A stretch of DNA of 64,000 nucleotides from Nocardioides alkalitolerans. GTDB taxonomy: Bacteria; Actinomycetota; Actinomycetes; Propionibacteriales; Nocardioidaceae. Made by a program: the position numbers and the translations under genes. Every line of letters begins with the position of its first letter. Position 1 is the first letter of the stretch. Positions 56,013 through 64,000 of the stretch are shown one piece after another. Where the stretch lies: contig CP116227.1 of NCBI GenBank assembly GCA_038184435.1, positions 2,881,501 through 2,945,500 of the forward strand. The letters are read 5' to 3'. Below the pieces are notes generated by a model that saw only the letters and a program-made list of their open reading frames with translations, searched no databases and had not been told where the DNA came from.

Positions 56013-58520
56013 TCAGCGGATGATGCGGACCCCGCGGGTCGAGGCCGACGGCGCCGTGAGGGCGTTGCCGTCGATCCAGACCGTGATCAGGTGGTTGCCC
56101 ACGCGGCCGGGGGGCATCGTGAAGTTCGCGCGACCGCTGACGACGAGGACCTGGTAGCCCTTGCCGCCGTAGGAGATGTTCGCGCGACCCGTGTAGGGGA
56201 CGCCGCTGGAGTTGCCGACCTGGATCCCGAGGGTCGGCGTGGCGCCGGCCTTCACCGGGTTCGGCACCGTCAGCAGGACCACCGACGGCGCACGGCCGAT
56301 CGTGACCCGCACGCCGACGGCGGAGCGGGCGGTCTGGGCGTCACCGCTGTAGTAGAAGCCGATGTTGTAGGTGCCCGGCTTCCAGTTGCTCGGCACGGTG
56401 GGACGGGCGACGCCGTTGACGACCGTGGCCGTCTGGCGGTAGCCGTTCCAGCGCATCTCGACCGTGCCGGTCGCGGTGGCGTCCGACGTGATGCGGATCG
56501 GGACCTGCACGCCCTTGCCGACGGTGGTGGTGACGGCCGTGGCCGGACCGGTGGCGGTGGAGGCGGTGCGCTCGTCGACGACGGCGATCGGGCCGACGGC
56601 CGTGCCGGTGGGCTCGGCGACCAGGTAGATCTCGTCGCCCTCGTAGGCCGACAGCGGGACCTCGACGGCGATCGTCGCCGCGCCGGCCGTGACCGTGGCC
56701 TCGCCGGCGACGTCGACGACCTCGCCCTCCTCGTCGACCACGTAGGCCGTGAGGTCGGTGTTCGCGGGCGAGCCCAGCGAGGTGAGGTCGAGGTTGCTCA
56801 CGCTGATCTCGGCGGCGTCGCCGATCCCGAGCACGGTGGGCATGCCGGGCGCGACGACCTGGTGCTTGGCGAAGTCGGGCTCGATCGGGCTGGCGTCCTC
56901 GAGGTAGGAGAACCAGAGCTCACGGTCGACGAGACCGGTGTCGCGCGTGGTGCCCTCCTTGAAGGCGGTGAAGCTGTCGCCACCGCCCGCGAGGAAGCTG
57001 AACGTCGAGACCGTGTAGGTCTCCTCGGGCTGCACGAGCACGCCGTCGATCCAGATGTTCTCGACGCGGCTGCCGGCCGGGGCCGACGGGTTCGTCGTGA
57101 TCGCGACGTTGTCCGACGTGCCGAGACGCAGCGTCGAGCTGCGGCCCTCGACGGGCCACTGCTGCTCGAAGACCTGCGCGAGCTCGGCGCCCGTCAGCTC
57201 GACGAGCGCGACGTTGTTGAGGAACGGCAGCACGTTGTTGGCCTCGGCGACGGTGACGACGCCGTCGGTGTTGGCCGGGTTGTTGGCCGTGTTGCCCTGG
57301 TAGAGCAGGTCGTCCCGCAGGCCGCCGGGGTTGGTGATGCCGAGGTCGGGCGTGCCGATGTTCTCGGGGACGCCGTCACGCAGCGCGTTGCCGACGAGCG
57401 TGCCGAGGGTCGACTCCACCGAGCGGTCCGTCGCGCCCGGGGCGCTGTAGGCGCGGGTGATGTCGGCGGTGATCTCGCCGACCGGCTCGTTGCCCACCTC
57501 GGCCGCGTAGTCCAGGGCCTCCTTGGTGATCGCGTCGACCGCGGCGACGCGCGGCAGCGTCGTGTCGGCCGTGGCGACACGGGCGACGTTCTGCTGCGTG
57601 TACGCCGTGACCTCGCCGGTCTCGCTGTCGACCGTCAGGTTCACCTGGCCGATGTTCTCGCCGTACTGGCCCGTCTGCAGCACGGGGCGCGTGCGCTCCG
57701 TGCCGGGGATCGGCGCGTCGTAGGCGTACTTCTGGTGGGTGTGGCCCGTGAAGATCACGTCGACCGCGGCGCTCGTCCCGTCGACGATCTCGGCGAACTC
57801 GGGACGGTTGGCCTTCGCCGCGTCGAGCCCGGTCGTCAGGTTCGCGCCCTCGTGGTACTGCGCGACGATGACGTCGGCCTCGCCGTTCGCGGCGTCGCCG
57901 TCGGAGAGCTCGGCCGCGACGCGGTTGACCGCCTCGACGGGGTCGCCGAAGTCGATGGTCTCGATGCCGGCGGGCGAGACGATGTCGGCGGTCTCCAGCG
58001 TGACGGCGCCGATGACACCGACGGTCAGGCCGCCGACCTCGAACTCGGCGTACTCCGGCAGCGCCGGCGTGTCCGTACCCTTCTCGTAGACGTTCGCCCC
58101 GAGGTAGTCGAAGTCGGCCGTCTCCGCGACGAGACCGGTGAGGTTGTCGTAGCCCTGGTCGAACTCGTGGTTGCCGACGCCCGACGTCGCGACCTCGAGG
58201 GCGTTGAGCACCTCGAGGGTCGGGACGTCCTCCTGCACGGCCGAGGCGAAGATGCTCGCCCCGATGCTGTCGCCGTTGCTCATGAGGAGCGTGTTCGGGT
58301 TCTGGGCCCGCAGCTGCTCGATCGTGGTGGCGAACTTGGTGGTGTTCGCGTCGATGCGGCCGTGGAAGTCGTTGAAGTTGAGGAGCTGGATCGAGACGGG
58401 CGCTGCACTCGCGGACGGCGCGAGCGCCACCGGCACGACGGCGCACAGACCGGCGGTGACGGCGAGCGCCGACAGCCGGGCAGCGCTCACGCGCAGGCGG
58501 TGGGTCTGGGAACGGGGCAA
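56013..58520 (-). CDS. Secreted 5'-nucleotidase / 2',3'-cyclic phosphodiesterase with C-terminal Ig-like domains
   Basis: An 835-residue UshA/YfkN-type enzyme that releases phosphate and nucleosides outside the cell. A signal peptide (LSALAVTAGLCAVVPVALA, cut after ASA) is followed by the metallophosphatase domain: LNFNDFHGRID, MSNGDSIGAS, SGVGNHEFDQGY, GHTHQ. The 5'-nucleotidase C-terminal domain (ITNPGGLRDDLLY, STFSFLAGGGDSF) comes next. The last 270 residues are repeated Ig-like beta domains. I start at a TTG at 58520 with GAGAGGTAG upstream; a GTG at 58490 is possible, and the frame to 59087 is antisense. Phosphate scavenging fits the ppk/pit/pst genes here. Confidence 0.88.
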   Translation of the reverse strand: MPRSQTHRLRVSAARLSALAVTAGLCAVVPVALAPSASAAPVSIQLLNFNDFHGRIDANTTKFATTIEQLRAQNPNTLLMSNGDSIGASIFASAVQEDVPTLEVLNALEVATSGVGNHEFDQGYDNLTGLVAETADFDYLGANVYEKGTDTPALPEYAEFEVGGLTVGVIGAVTLETADIVSPAGIETIDFGDPVEAVNRVAAELSDGDAANGEADVIVAQYHEGANLTTGLDAAKANRPEFAEIVDGTSAAVDVIFTGHTHQKYAYDAPIPGTERTRPVLQTGQYGENIGQVNLTVDSETGEVTAYTQQNVARVATADTTLPRVAAVDAITKEALDYAAEVGNEPVGEITADITRAYSAPGATDRSVESTLGTLVGNALRDGVPENIGTPDLGITNPGGLRDDLLYQGNTANNPANTDGVVTVAEANNVLPFLNNVALVELTGAELAQVFEQQWPVEGRSSTLRLGTSDNVAITTNPSAPAGSRVENIWIDGVLVQPEETYTVSTFSFLAGGGDSFTAFKEGTTRDTGLVDRELWFSYLEDASPIEPDFAKHQVVAPGMPTVLGIGDAAEISVSNLDLTSLGSPANTDLTAYVVDEEGEVVDVAGEATVTAGAATIAVEVPLSAYEGDEIYLVAEPTGTAVGPIAVVDERTASTATGPATAVTTTVGKGVQVPIRITSDATATGTVEMRWNGYRQTATVVNGVARPTVPSNWKPGTYNIGFYYSGDAQTARSAVGVRVTIGRAPSVVLLTVPNPVKAGATPTLGIQVGNSSGVPYTGRANISYGGKGYQVLVVSGRANFTMPPGRVGNHLITVWIDGNALTAPSASTRGVRIIR

Positions 58521-58761
58521 CGGACTACCTCTCGGAAGGTAAAGGGGTGGCTTCGGCACGCTAACCCGTGAATCTCCTGAGGACCACGTATACGGAGATG
58601 AAGGATCCGTAACGAACTGAGAAAGCGGACGGGCTGAGTCCGTGGCCGACGGGGCGCCACGAGCGGCGGATCCACCGGCGGCTCGACCGGCGGCTCGAGC
58701 ATCGACGGGACGGCGTGGCGAGCGACCGCGTCCCGCCCGCGCCGGTAGCCTCTGGCCCATC

Positions 58762-59895
58762 ATGGACCGCCTGTCCGACCGCACCCGCGCCGCCTCCGCC
58801 TTCCCCCCCGACGCCGCCGCCTGGCTGGCCGGTCCGTCGGGGCGCACCGTGGTGCTCGTGGGCGACCCCCGCAGCACCGCCCCGCTCGAGGAGGCGCTCG
58901 CCGCCCTCGGGTACGACGTGCGCTCCAGCCTCGACGGCACCATGAGCCTGCCGGACCGGTCCGTCGACGCGATCGTGTCGTTCGACCTCTGCCCCGAGCC
59001 CGAGGTGGCCGCGCGCGTGCTGCGCCCCGGCGGCCAGGTCGCCGTGCTGGTGCAGGCGCACGACCACCGCATCCCGTGGGTGCGCAAGCTGCGCGCGGCC
59101 CTGCGGCTCCCCGAGCCGGTCGACCCGTCGGGCCCGATGGCGGCGTCGCCCTACTTCGGTCCCGTCTCCACCGACACCTTCCGGCACTGGCAGGTCGTCA
59201 CGCGCGAGACGCTGGCCGAGGTCGTGCGCGCCCTGCCGGCGGTGCTCGCCCGGAGCCAGTCCGAGGCCGCCCGCGCGGTCGACGAGGCCGAGCGGCTCTA
59301 CGACGACTACGGCCGCGGCCCCGACGGCATGCAGCTGCCCTGGATCAGCCACTGCTACCGCGCCCCCGTGCTGGGCGAGGCCTGGGCCATGGTCACCGAG
59401 CGCGCCCGCGCAGCCGCCGAGGCGGCGGCACTCGCCGAGCGGGCGGCCCGCAACGCGGCCCGCGCGTCCGAGGAGGCAGCCGACACGGCGACCGACACGG
59501 CTGACGCCGGTCCCACGCCGTACGACGTCGACGCGGACACCGACGCCGTCGAGGGCCACGCCGTCGCGGCGGGCGAGACCGGGGAGAGCACCGAGGCCAT
59601 GGACGCCGACGCCCTGCGCGCGGCCGTGCACGGCACCGACGGGCGTCCGGCGTACCCGCCCCCGGCCCGACCGCGGCCGTCCTTCGACATGGGCGACACG
59701 GCGGAGGGGATCATCACCTACGTCGTCGACACCGGTGAGATCGCGCCGGTGCGCGCCCCGCTCGCCGTGGACGAGTCCGGCGGCGAGCAGACCCAGCCGC
59801 TCAGCGCCTTCCGCGTGCTCGGCGAGACCGGCGACGCGGAGCCCGACGCGCACGACGGGCCGGACGACCCCGACCTGCTCATCCGCTTCCGCTGA
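58762..59895 (+). CDS. Methyltransferase-like protein upstream of LytS-type kinase
   Basis: A 377-residue protein. The first 200 residues look like a Rossmann SAM-methyltransferase fold with a weak glycine motif (TVVLVGDPRSTAPLEEALAA) and a recognisable VLRPGGQVAVLVQ strand, so it may be degenerate. An Ala/Glu-rich helix (ARAAAEAAALAERAARNAAR) and a disordered acidic C-terminal third follow. It ends five bases before the histidine kinase gene and is probably co-transcribed. No function is assigned. A TAGCCT lies ten bases before the ATG. Confidence 0.6.
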   Translation: MDRLSDRTRAASAFPPDAAAWLAGPSGRTVVLVGDPRSTAPLEEALAALGYDVRSSLDGTMSLPDRSVDAIVSFDLCPEPEVAARVLRPGGQVAVLVQAHDHRIPWVRKLRAALRLPEPVDPSGPMAASPYFGPVSTDTFRHWQVVTRETLAEVVRALPAVLARSQSEAARAVDEAERLYDDYGRGPDGMQLPWISHCYRAPVLGEAWAMVTERARAAAEAAALAERAARNAARASEEAADTATDTADAGPTPYDVDADTDAVEGHAVAAGETGESTEAMDADALRAAVHGTDGRPAYPPPARPRPSFDMGDTAEGIITYVVDTGEIAPVRAPLAVDESGGEQTQPLSAFRVLGETGDAEPDAHDGPDDPDLLIRFR

Positions 59896-59900
59896 CCCGC

Positions 59901-61064
59901 GTGGCCCGCTGGAGCCGCCGCCGCACTGCGCTCGGCACCGAGGCCGACCGGGCGACCTTCCGCACCCTGCACACGGCGTCGCTCGCGGCGCCGGCGCTGC
60001 GGGAGGGGTTGCGCCCCGACAGCGCCGCCCGCGCGATCGGCCACCTGCGGGCCCTGCTCGGTACGCCCGGGGTGGGCCTGACCGGTCCGACGGCGGTGCT
60101 CGCCTGGGACGGCGCGGGCTCCCACCACGAGGGCGACCTCGGCGCGCTCGCCGCCCGCGCGGTCGCGGCGGGCAGCACCCTGCTGGCGACCCCCGCCGAC
60201 CTCCGCTGCGCGGCCCCGGACTGCGTGCTGCGCGGCGCCATCGCGAGCCCGCTCGTGGTCGAGGACGACGTCGTGGGCACGCTCGCCGTGCTCGCGCCCC
60301 AGGTCACGGGGCGGCTCGTGCGGGCCACCGACGAGGTCGCGGTGTGGGTCTCGGGCCAGCTCGAGCTCGCGGAGCTCGACGCCTCGCGCACCCGGCTCGT
60401 CGAGGCGGAGGTGCGGGCGCTCCGGGCGCAGATCAGCCCGCACTTCATCTACAACTCGCTGGGCGCCATCGCCTCGTTCGTGCGCACCGACCCGGACCGC
60501 GCCCGGGAGCTGCTGCTCGAGTTCGCCGACTTCACGCGCTACTCCTTCCGGCGGCACGGCGAGTTCACGACGCTGGCCGAGGAGCTGCGGGCGATCGAGC
60601 GCTACCTCGTGCTCGAGCAGGCGCGCTTCGGCGACCGGCTGGCGGTGCGGCTCCGGATCGCTCCCGAGGTGCTGGGCGTGACCGTCCCGTTCCTCTGCCT
60701 GCAGCCCCTCGTCGAGAACGCCGTGCGCCACGGGCTGGCGGGCTCACCGCGGCCCGTCACGACGGTGTCCATCGTGGCCCGCGACCTCGGCCGCACCTGC
60801 GTCGTCGAGATCGAGGACGACGGCGCGGGAGAGGACCCCGAGCGCATCGCCGCCGTGCTGGCGGGGACGCCCGGCTCCCCCGGCACCGCCGACTCCCCCG
60901 GCACGTCGGAGGGCGCCCACCCCTCCGTGGGGCTCGGCAACGTGGACGCCCGTCTGCGCGCGACGTACGGCGAGGACGCGGGCCTCGTCGTCGAGACCGC
61001 GCCCGGCGCGGGGACCAAGGTCGTCGTGCGGATCCCGAAGTTCGCGCCGGGGGTGCACGCGTGA
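59901..61064 (+). CDS. LytS/YehU-family sensor histidine kinase with GAF domain
   Basis: A 387-residue soluble kinase. An N-terminal GAF-like sensing domain (about residues 40-165) is followed by the His_kinase block RALRAQISPHFIYNSLGAIA, where the His is phosphorylated. The HATPase domain has LQPLVENAVRHGLAG (N box), VEIEDDGAGE (G1) and VGLGNVDARLRATYG (G2). There are no membrane helices, unlike most LytS members, so it senses a cytoplasmic signal. The response regulator follows 28 bases later. GTG start at 59901. Confidence 0.88.
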   Translation: MARWSRRRTALGTEADRATFRTLHTASLAAPALREGLRPDSAARAIGHLRALLGTPGVGLTGPTAVLAWDGAGSHHEGDLGALAARAVAAGSTLLATPADLRCAAPDCVLRGAIASPLVVEDDVVGTLAVLAPQVTGRLVRATDEVAVWVSGQLELAELDASRTRLVEAEVRALRAQISPHFIYNSLGAIASFVRTDPDRARELLLEFADFTRYSFRRHGEFTTLAEELRAIERYLVLEQARFGDRLAVRLRIAPEVLGVTVPFLCLQPLVENAVRHGLAGSPRPVTTVSIVARDLGRTCVVEIEDDGAGEDPERIAAVLAGTPGSPGTADSPGTSEGAHPSVGLGNVDARLRATYGEDAGLVVETAPGAGTKVVVRIPKFAPGVHA

Positions 61065-61092
61065 GCCGGGAGCTCCGGCTACCGTCACCTCC

Positions 61093-61887
61093 GTGACCCA
61101 GGCCACTCCCTCCCCGGCGCCGGGCCCGCCGGGCCTCGTCGCGCTCGTGGTCGACGACGAGCAGCCGGCGCGCGACGAGCTCGCCTGGCTCCTCGAGCGG
61201 CACCCGCGCATCGGCCGCGTCGTGACGAGCTCCTCGGCGACCGAGGCGCTCCGGGTGCTCCACGACGGGGGCGGGGAGGGCAGCATCGACGTCGTCTTCC
61301 TCGACATCGCCATGCCCGGCCTCACGGGGCTCGAGCTGGCCGGCGTGTTCGCCGCCTTCCGCGAGCCGCCCGCCGTGGTGTTCGTGACGGCCCACGAGGA
61401 GCACGCCCTCGAGGCGTTCGACCTCAGCGCGGTCGACTACCTGCTGAAGCCGCTGCGCGAGGACCGGCTGGCCGAGGCCGTCCGCCGCGTGCTCGACCGG
61501 AGCGTCCGGACGACGACCGCCAGCCCCCGCCCGGCACCCGACGAGCAGGTCCGCGTCGAGCGGGGCGGCGTCACCCGCTTCCTGCCGCGCTCGGCCATCA
61601 CCCACGTCGAGGCCCAGGGCGACTACGCGCGGCTCCACGCCCGCGTCGAGGGCGAGTCCGCGTCGTACCTGGTGCGCACGCCGCTCGCCACCCTCGAGGA
61701 GGAGTGGGCGGACGCCGGGTTCGTGCGCGTGCACCGCTCGCTGCTCGTCGCGCTCGGCCACGTGCAGGAGGTGCGGATGGAGGCGGGGCGCTGCACGGTG
61801 CTCGTCGACGGCACGGAGCTCGGCGTCAGCCGACGGCACACGCGGACGCTGCGCGAGGTGCTGGCCGGGTACGTCGGGGCGCGCTGA
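61093..61887 (+). CDS. LytTR-family response regulator
   Basis: A 264-residue regulator. The receiver domain has LVVDDEQPARDELAWLL, the phospho-acceptor Asp in DVVFLDIAMPGLTGLEL and the conserved VDYLLKPLREDRL. The C-terminal LytTR DNA-binding domain has HVEAQGDYARLHARVEG, FVRVHRSLLVAL and LGVSRRHTRTLREVL. TACCGT seven bases before the GTG gives it its own leaderless start. It probably controls the downstream transporter pair, as LytTR systems often do. Confidence 0.9.
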   Translation: MTQATPSPAPGPPGLVALVVDDEQPARDELAWLLERHPRIGRVVTSSSATEALRVLHDGGGEGSIDVVFLDIAMPGLTGLELAGVFAAFREPPAVVFVTAHEEHALEAFDLSAVDYLLKPLREDRLAEAVRRVLDRSVRTTTASPRPAPDEQVRVERGGVTRFLPRSAITHVEAQGDYARLHARVEGESASYLVRTPLATLEEEWADAGFVRVHRSLLVALGHVQEVRMEAGRCTVLVDGTELGVSRRHTRTLREVLAGYVGAR

Positions 61888-61888
61888 G

Positions 61889-62305
61889 GTGCCGGACGTC
61901 CCCGGCACGCCCGGTCCCCGGCCACCGTCGGAGCGCGTGCGCGTCACCGGTCCGCCGCGGCGCGGCGCCCGGCGGCCCACCGGCGCCGAGCAGATCGACG
62001 CGGGCACGGCGGTCGGCGAGGTCTACCTGCGCTCCCTGCTCGCCGAGCAGCTGCGCCTCGGGCTGGCGGTGGTCGGCACCCTCGCCCTGACGCTCGGCTC
62101 GCTGCCCGTCGTGTTCTACCTCGCGCCCGGGCTCGCCGACGTACGCGTGCTGGGGGTGCCGCTGGCGTGGGCGGTGCTGGCGGGGGCGGTCTACCCGTTC
62201 CTGTTCGTGCTGGGGTGGGTGCACGTGCGGCGCTCGGAGGCCAACGAGCGCGACTTCGCCCAGCTCGTCGCGCGCGAGGAGCCGCCGTCGGGGACCGACG
62301 CGTGA
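61889..62305 (+). CDS. Small two-helix membrane protein (DUF485-like symporter partner)
   Basis: A 138-residue protein with a Pro/Arg-rich N-terminus and two membrane helices (LGLAVVGTLALTLGSLPVVFY, LAWAVLAGAVYPFLFVLGW). Small DUF485-type proteins sit next to acetate/pyruvate symporters (as YjcH beside ActP) and may be subunits. The GTG starts two bases after the regulator stop, and its stop overlaps the symporter start (GTGA). Confidence 0.75.
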   Translation: MPDVPGTPGPRPPSERVRVTGPPRRGARRPTGAEQIDAGTAVGEVYLRSLLAEQLRLGLAVVGTLALTLGSLPVVFYLAPGLADVRVLGVPLAWAVLAGAVYPFLFVLGWVHVRRSEANERDFAQLVAREEPPSGTDA

Positions 62306-63921
62306 GCGACCCGCTCGACCCGCGCTGGGGAGGCGCGGCGGTCGCGGCGGTCGTCGCGGTGACGCTGGTGATCTCCGCCTGGGGCCTGCGCTCGTCGCGG
62401 ACCACGAGCGACTTCTTCGTGGCGTCGCGCCGGGTGCGGCCGATGCTCAACGCCTCCGCGATCGGCGGGGAGTACGTCTCGGCGGCGTCCTTCCTCGGGG
62501 TGGCCGGGCTGGTGCTGGCCTACGGCGCGGAGATGCTCTGGTACCCGGTCGGCTGGACCGCCGGCTACCTCGTGCTGCTCGCCCTCGTCGCCGCCCCGCT
62601 GCGCCGCTCGGGGGCCTACACGCTGCCCGACTTCGCCGAGGCGCGGCTGGCGTCGGGGCGGGTCCGCGCGGTGTCGGCCCTGCTCGTGGTGACGATCGGG
62701 TGGCTCTACCTGCTGCCGCAGTTCCAGGGCGCCGGGCTGACGCTCGCGGTCGTGACGGGCGCGCCGTCGTGGCTCGGCGGGCCGGTCGTGGCGGTCGTCG
62801 TGCTCGTCGGCGTCGCCTCGGGCGGGATGCGCTCGATCACGTTCGTGCAGGCGTTCCAGTACTGGCTCAAGCTCGCCGCCCTCCTCGCGCCGCTGGCCGT
62901 GCTCGTCGTGGTGTGGCACGGCGACGGCCGCCCGCTGCCCCGGGACCTGGGCACGGGGCTCGCCGGGGCGGGCGCCGGCGACAGCTGGTCGACGCCCTTC
63001 GGCGGCGGCATCTCCGGCCTGGCGGCCGGGCCGGAGGGGCTCTACCTCACCTACTCGGTCATGGTCGCGACGTTCCTCGGCGCCATGGGCCTGCCCCACG
63101 TGGTCGTGCGCTTCTACACCAACCCCGACGGCCGCGCCGCCCGCCGCACGACCCTCGGGGTGCTCGGGCTGCTGGGGTTCTTCTACCTGCTCCCGCCCGT
63201 GTACGGCGCGCTCGGCCGCGCCTACGACACCGACGGCGGGCTGGACGGCGCCGACACGATGGTGCTGCGCCTGCCGGGGCTCATGACCGACGGGCTGCTC
63301 GCCGACTCCCTCACGGCCGTGCTGACCGCGGGGGCGTTCGCCGCCTTCCTCTCCACCTCCTCCGGCCTCACCATCGCCGTGGCGGGCGTGCTCAGCCAGG
63401 CCGTGACCCCCTCGGGCCGCGGGGGGCGCACGGTGGCGGGGCGCGGCGTACCGGCCCCGGTGCGGCAGCTGCTGCCGCGCTGGCGGGTCGAGCCCGTGAC
63501 GGCCTTCCGGGTCGGCGCCGTGCTGGCCGTGACGGTGCCGTGCGCCGCGGCTCTGGTCTCCCCCGGCCTGCCCGTGGCGCGCTCCGTCGGTCTCGCCTTC
63601 GCCGTCGCCGCCTCGACCTTCTGCCCCCTCCTCGTGCTGGGGATCTGGTGGCGCGGCCTCACCGACGTCGGTGCGCTCGCCGGGCTCGTCGTGGGCGGGC
63701 TCGGCTCCGGCGTCGGCGTGGTCGCCGCGCTGCTGGTGCCCGACGCGGGCGGCGGGTGGGGTACGGCGCTGCTCACCCAGCCCGCCGCCTGGAGCGTGCC
63801 GCTCGCGTTCGCCGTCATGGTGCTGGTCAGCCGGGCCACACCGCGGCGCGTGCCGGTGGGCGTCGACCGGTTCATGGTGCGGCTGCACACGCCCGAGACC
63901 GTGCCGCTGGACCGGGGCTGA
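62302..63921 (+). CDS. Sodium:solute symporter (SSS family, ActP/MctP-like)
   Basis: A 539-residue membrane protein with about 13 helices. The SSS signature region is visible: TTSDFFVASRRVRPMLNASA, GGEYVSAASFLGVAGLVLAYG, LLPQFQGAGLTL, SGGMRSITFVQAFQYWLK and the sodium-site-like AAFLSTSSGLTIAVAGVL. Relatives transport short monocarboxylates such as acetate or pyruvate. The arrangement with a LytS/LytTR system resembles the pyruvate-sensing BtsSR/BtsT pair. The GTG at 62302 overlaps the preceding stop. The last 79 bases of the window contain no supported gene. Confidence 0.88.
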   Translation: MSDPLDPRWGGAAVAAVVAVTLVISAWGLRSSRTTSDFFVASRRVRPMLNASAIGGEYVSAASFLGVAGLVLAYGAEMLWYPVGWTAGYLVLLALVAAPLRRSGAYTLPDFAEARLASGRVRAVSALLVVTIGWLYLLPQFQGAGLTLAVVTGAPSWLGGPVVAVVVLVGVASGGMRSITFVQAFQYWLKLAALLAPLAVLVVVWHGDGRPLPRDLGTGLAGAGAGDSWSTPFGGGISGLAAGPEGLYLTYSVMVATFLGAMGLPHVVVRFYTNPDGRAARRTTLGVLGLLGFFYLLPPVYGALGRAYDTDGGLDGADTMVLRLPGLMTDGLLADSLTAVLTAGAFAAFLSTSSGLTIAVAGVLSQAVTPSGRGGRTVAGRGVPAPVRQLLPRWRVEPVTAFRVGAVLAVTVPCAAALVSPGLPVARSVGLAFAVAASTFCPLLVLGIWWRGLTDVGALAGLVVGGLGSGVGVVAALLVPDAGGGWGTALLTQPAAWSVPLAFAVMVLVSRATPRRVPVGVDRFMVRLHTPETVPLDRG

Positions 63922-64000
63922 CGGGCCCGTTCTCGCGGCGCGGCGGCAGGAGCAGGGTGCCGCGGTGGATCCCGCGCACCGTGCGGGCGGCGACCACCGC

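Noticed and set aside
56013..59087. 5'-nucleotidase starting near 59087
   Set aside because: The extra 189 residues run antisense through the methyltransferase-like gene. The ribosome site GAGAGGTAG and the signal peptide place the start at 58520.
63922..64000. 3' end of a minus-strand gene at the right edge
   Set aside because: One minus frame is open through the last 79 bases, but it continues into the symporter gene before a stop and has no recognisable motif.
1..64000. tRNA, rRNA, CRISPR arrays, insertion sequences, prophage
   Set aside because: I looked for cloverleaf ends, regularly spaced repeats, transposase or integrase motifs and found none. The BldC-like protein is not treated as a phage excisionase.

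Overview
The window is a very GC-rich actinobacterial chromosome segment with essentially no non-coding slack. It carries a mycothiol synthase (MshD), a BldN-type sigma factor with an RsbN-like partner, BldG, a GlnR-type regulator and a TadA/TadE pilus-type cluster. Gene order follows two blocks that I recall from Mycobacterium tuberculosis (Rv0495c-Rv0528 and Rv3649-Rv3662c) and from Streptomyces (around SCO3549-SCO3559). A Nocardioides-like member of the Propionibacteriales is my best guess; family-level placement is inference.

Layout. 1-4.0 kb: cytochrome c maturation (resB, ccdA, a TlpA lipoprotein), a histidine phosphatase and hemL, all on the minus strand. 4.2-5.6 kb: a secreted lytic transglycosylase. 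5.7-11.4 kb: rex-hemA-hemC-cobA/hemD-hemB, a redox-gated tetrapyrrole operon. 11.5-13.3 kb: GtrA/GT2 glycosylation pair and a glutaredoxin-like protein. 13.3-16.5 kb: a SerB-like phosphatase, then bldN and rsbN. 16.5-25.3 kb: PlsC acyltransferase, an epimerase, the 33-residue ribosomal protein bS22, a BldC-like DNA-binding protein, proC, proline dehydrogenase, an isomerase fold protein, Ppx, an Rv0495c homologue and a VOC protein. 25.4-29.1 kb: methyltransferase, LacI regulator, radA, MoaD/ThiS-like protein. 29.2-42.3 kb: glnR, mshD, two hydrolases, then a phosphate region (ppk, DUF47-pit, pstB-pstA-pstC-pstS with PHO boxes), interrupted by a DUF559 nuclease-like gene bracketed by three 50-bp palindromes. 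42.3-46.5 kb: MutT1-like hydrolase, a 51-residue protein, bldG and an MrfA/Hrq1-type helicase. 46.4-51.5 kb: Tad-like cluster ending in an Ssd/CpaE-like ATPase. 51.7-54.0 kb: an unusual trio around a WXG-like/hydrolase fusion. 54.0-55.9 kb: HAD protein, an Ms1-type 6S-like RNA locus and a degenerate Fic protein. 56.0-58.5 kb: a secreted 5'-nucleotidase. 58.8-63.9 kb: methyltransferase-like protein, a LytS/LytTR two-component system and a solute:sodium symporter pair.

Regulatory architecture is the richest part. Many genes have a TAnnnT-type -10 element 6-8 bases before the start codon, which predicts leaderless mRNAs. In two places a single sequence supplies the -10 for both directions. Two DNA-repair genes (radA and the helicase) share a PafBC-type promoter pattern. 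The transglycosylase and rsbN share a BldN-like CGTAAC/CGTT promoter.
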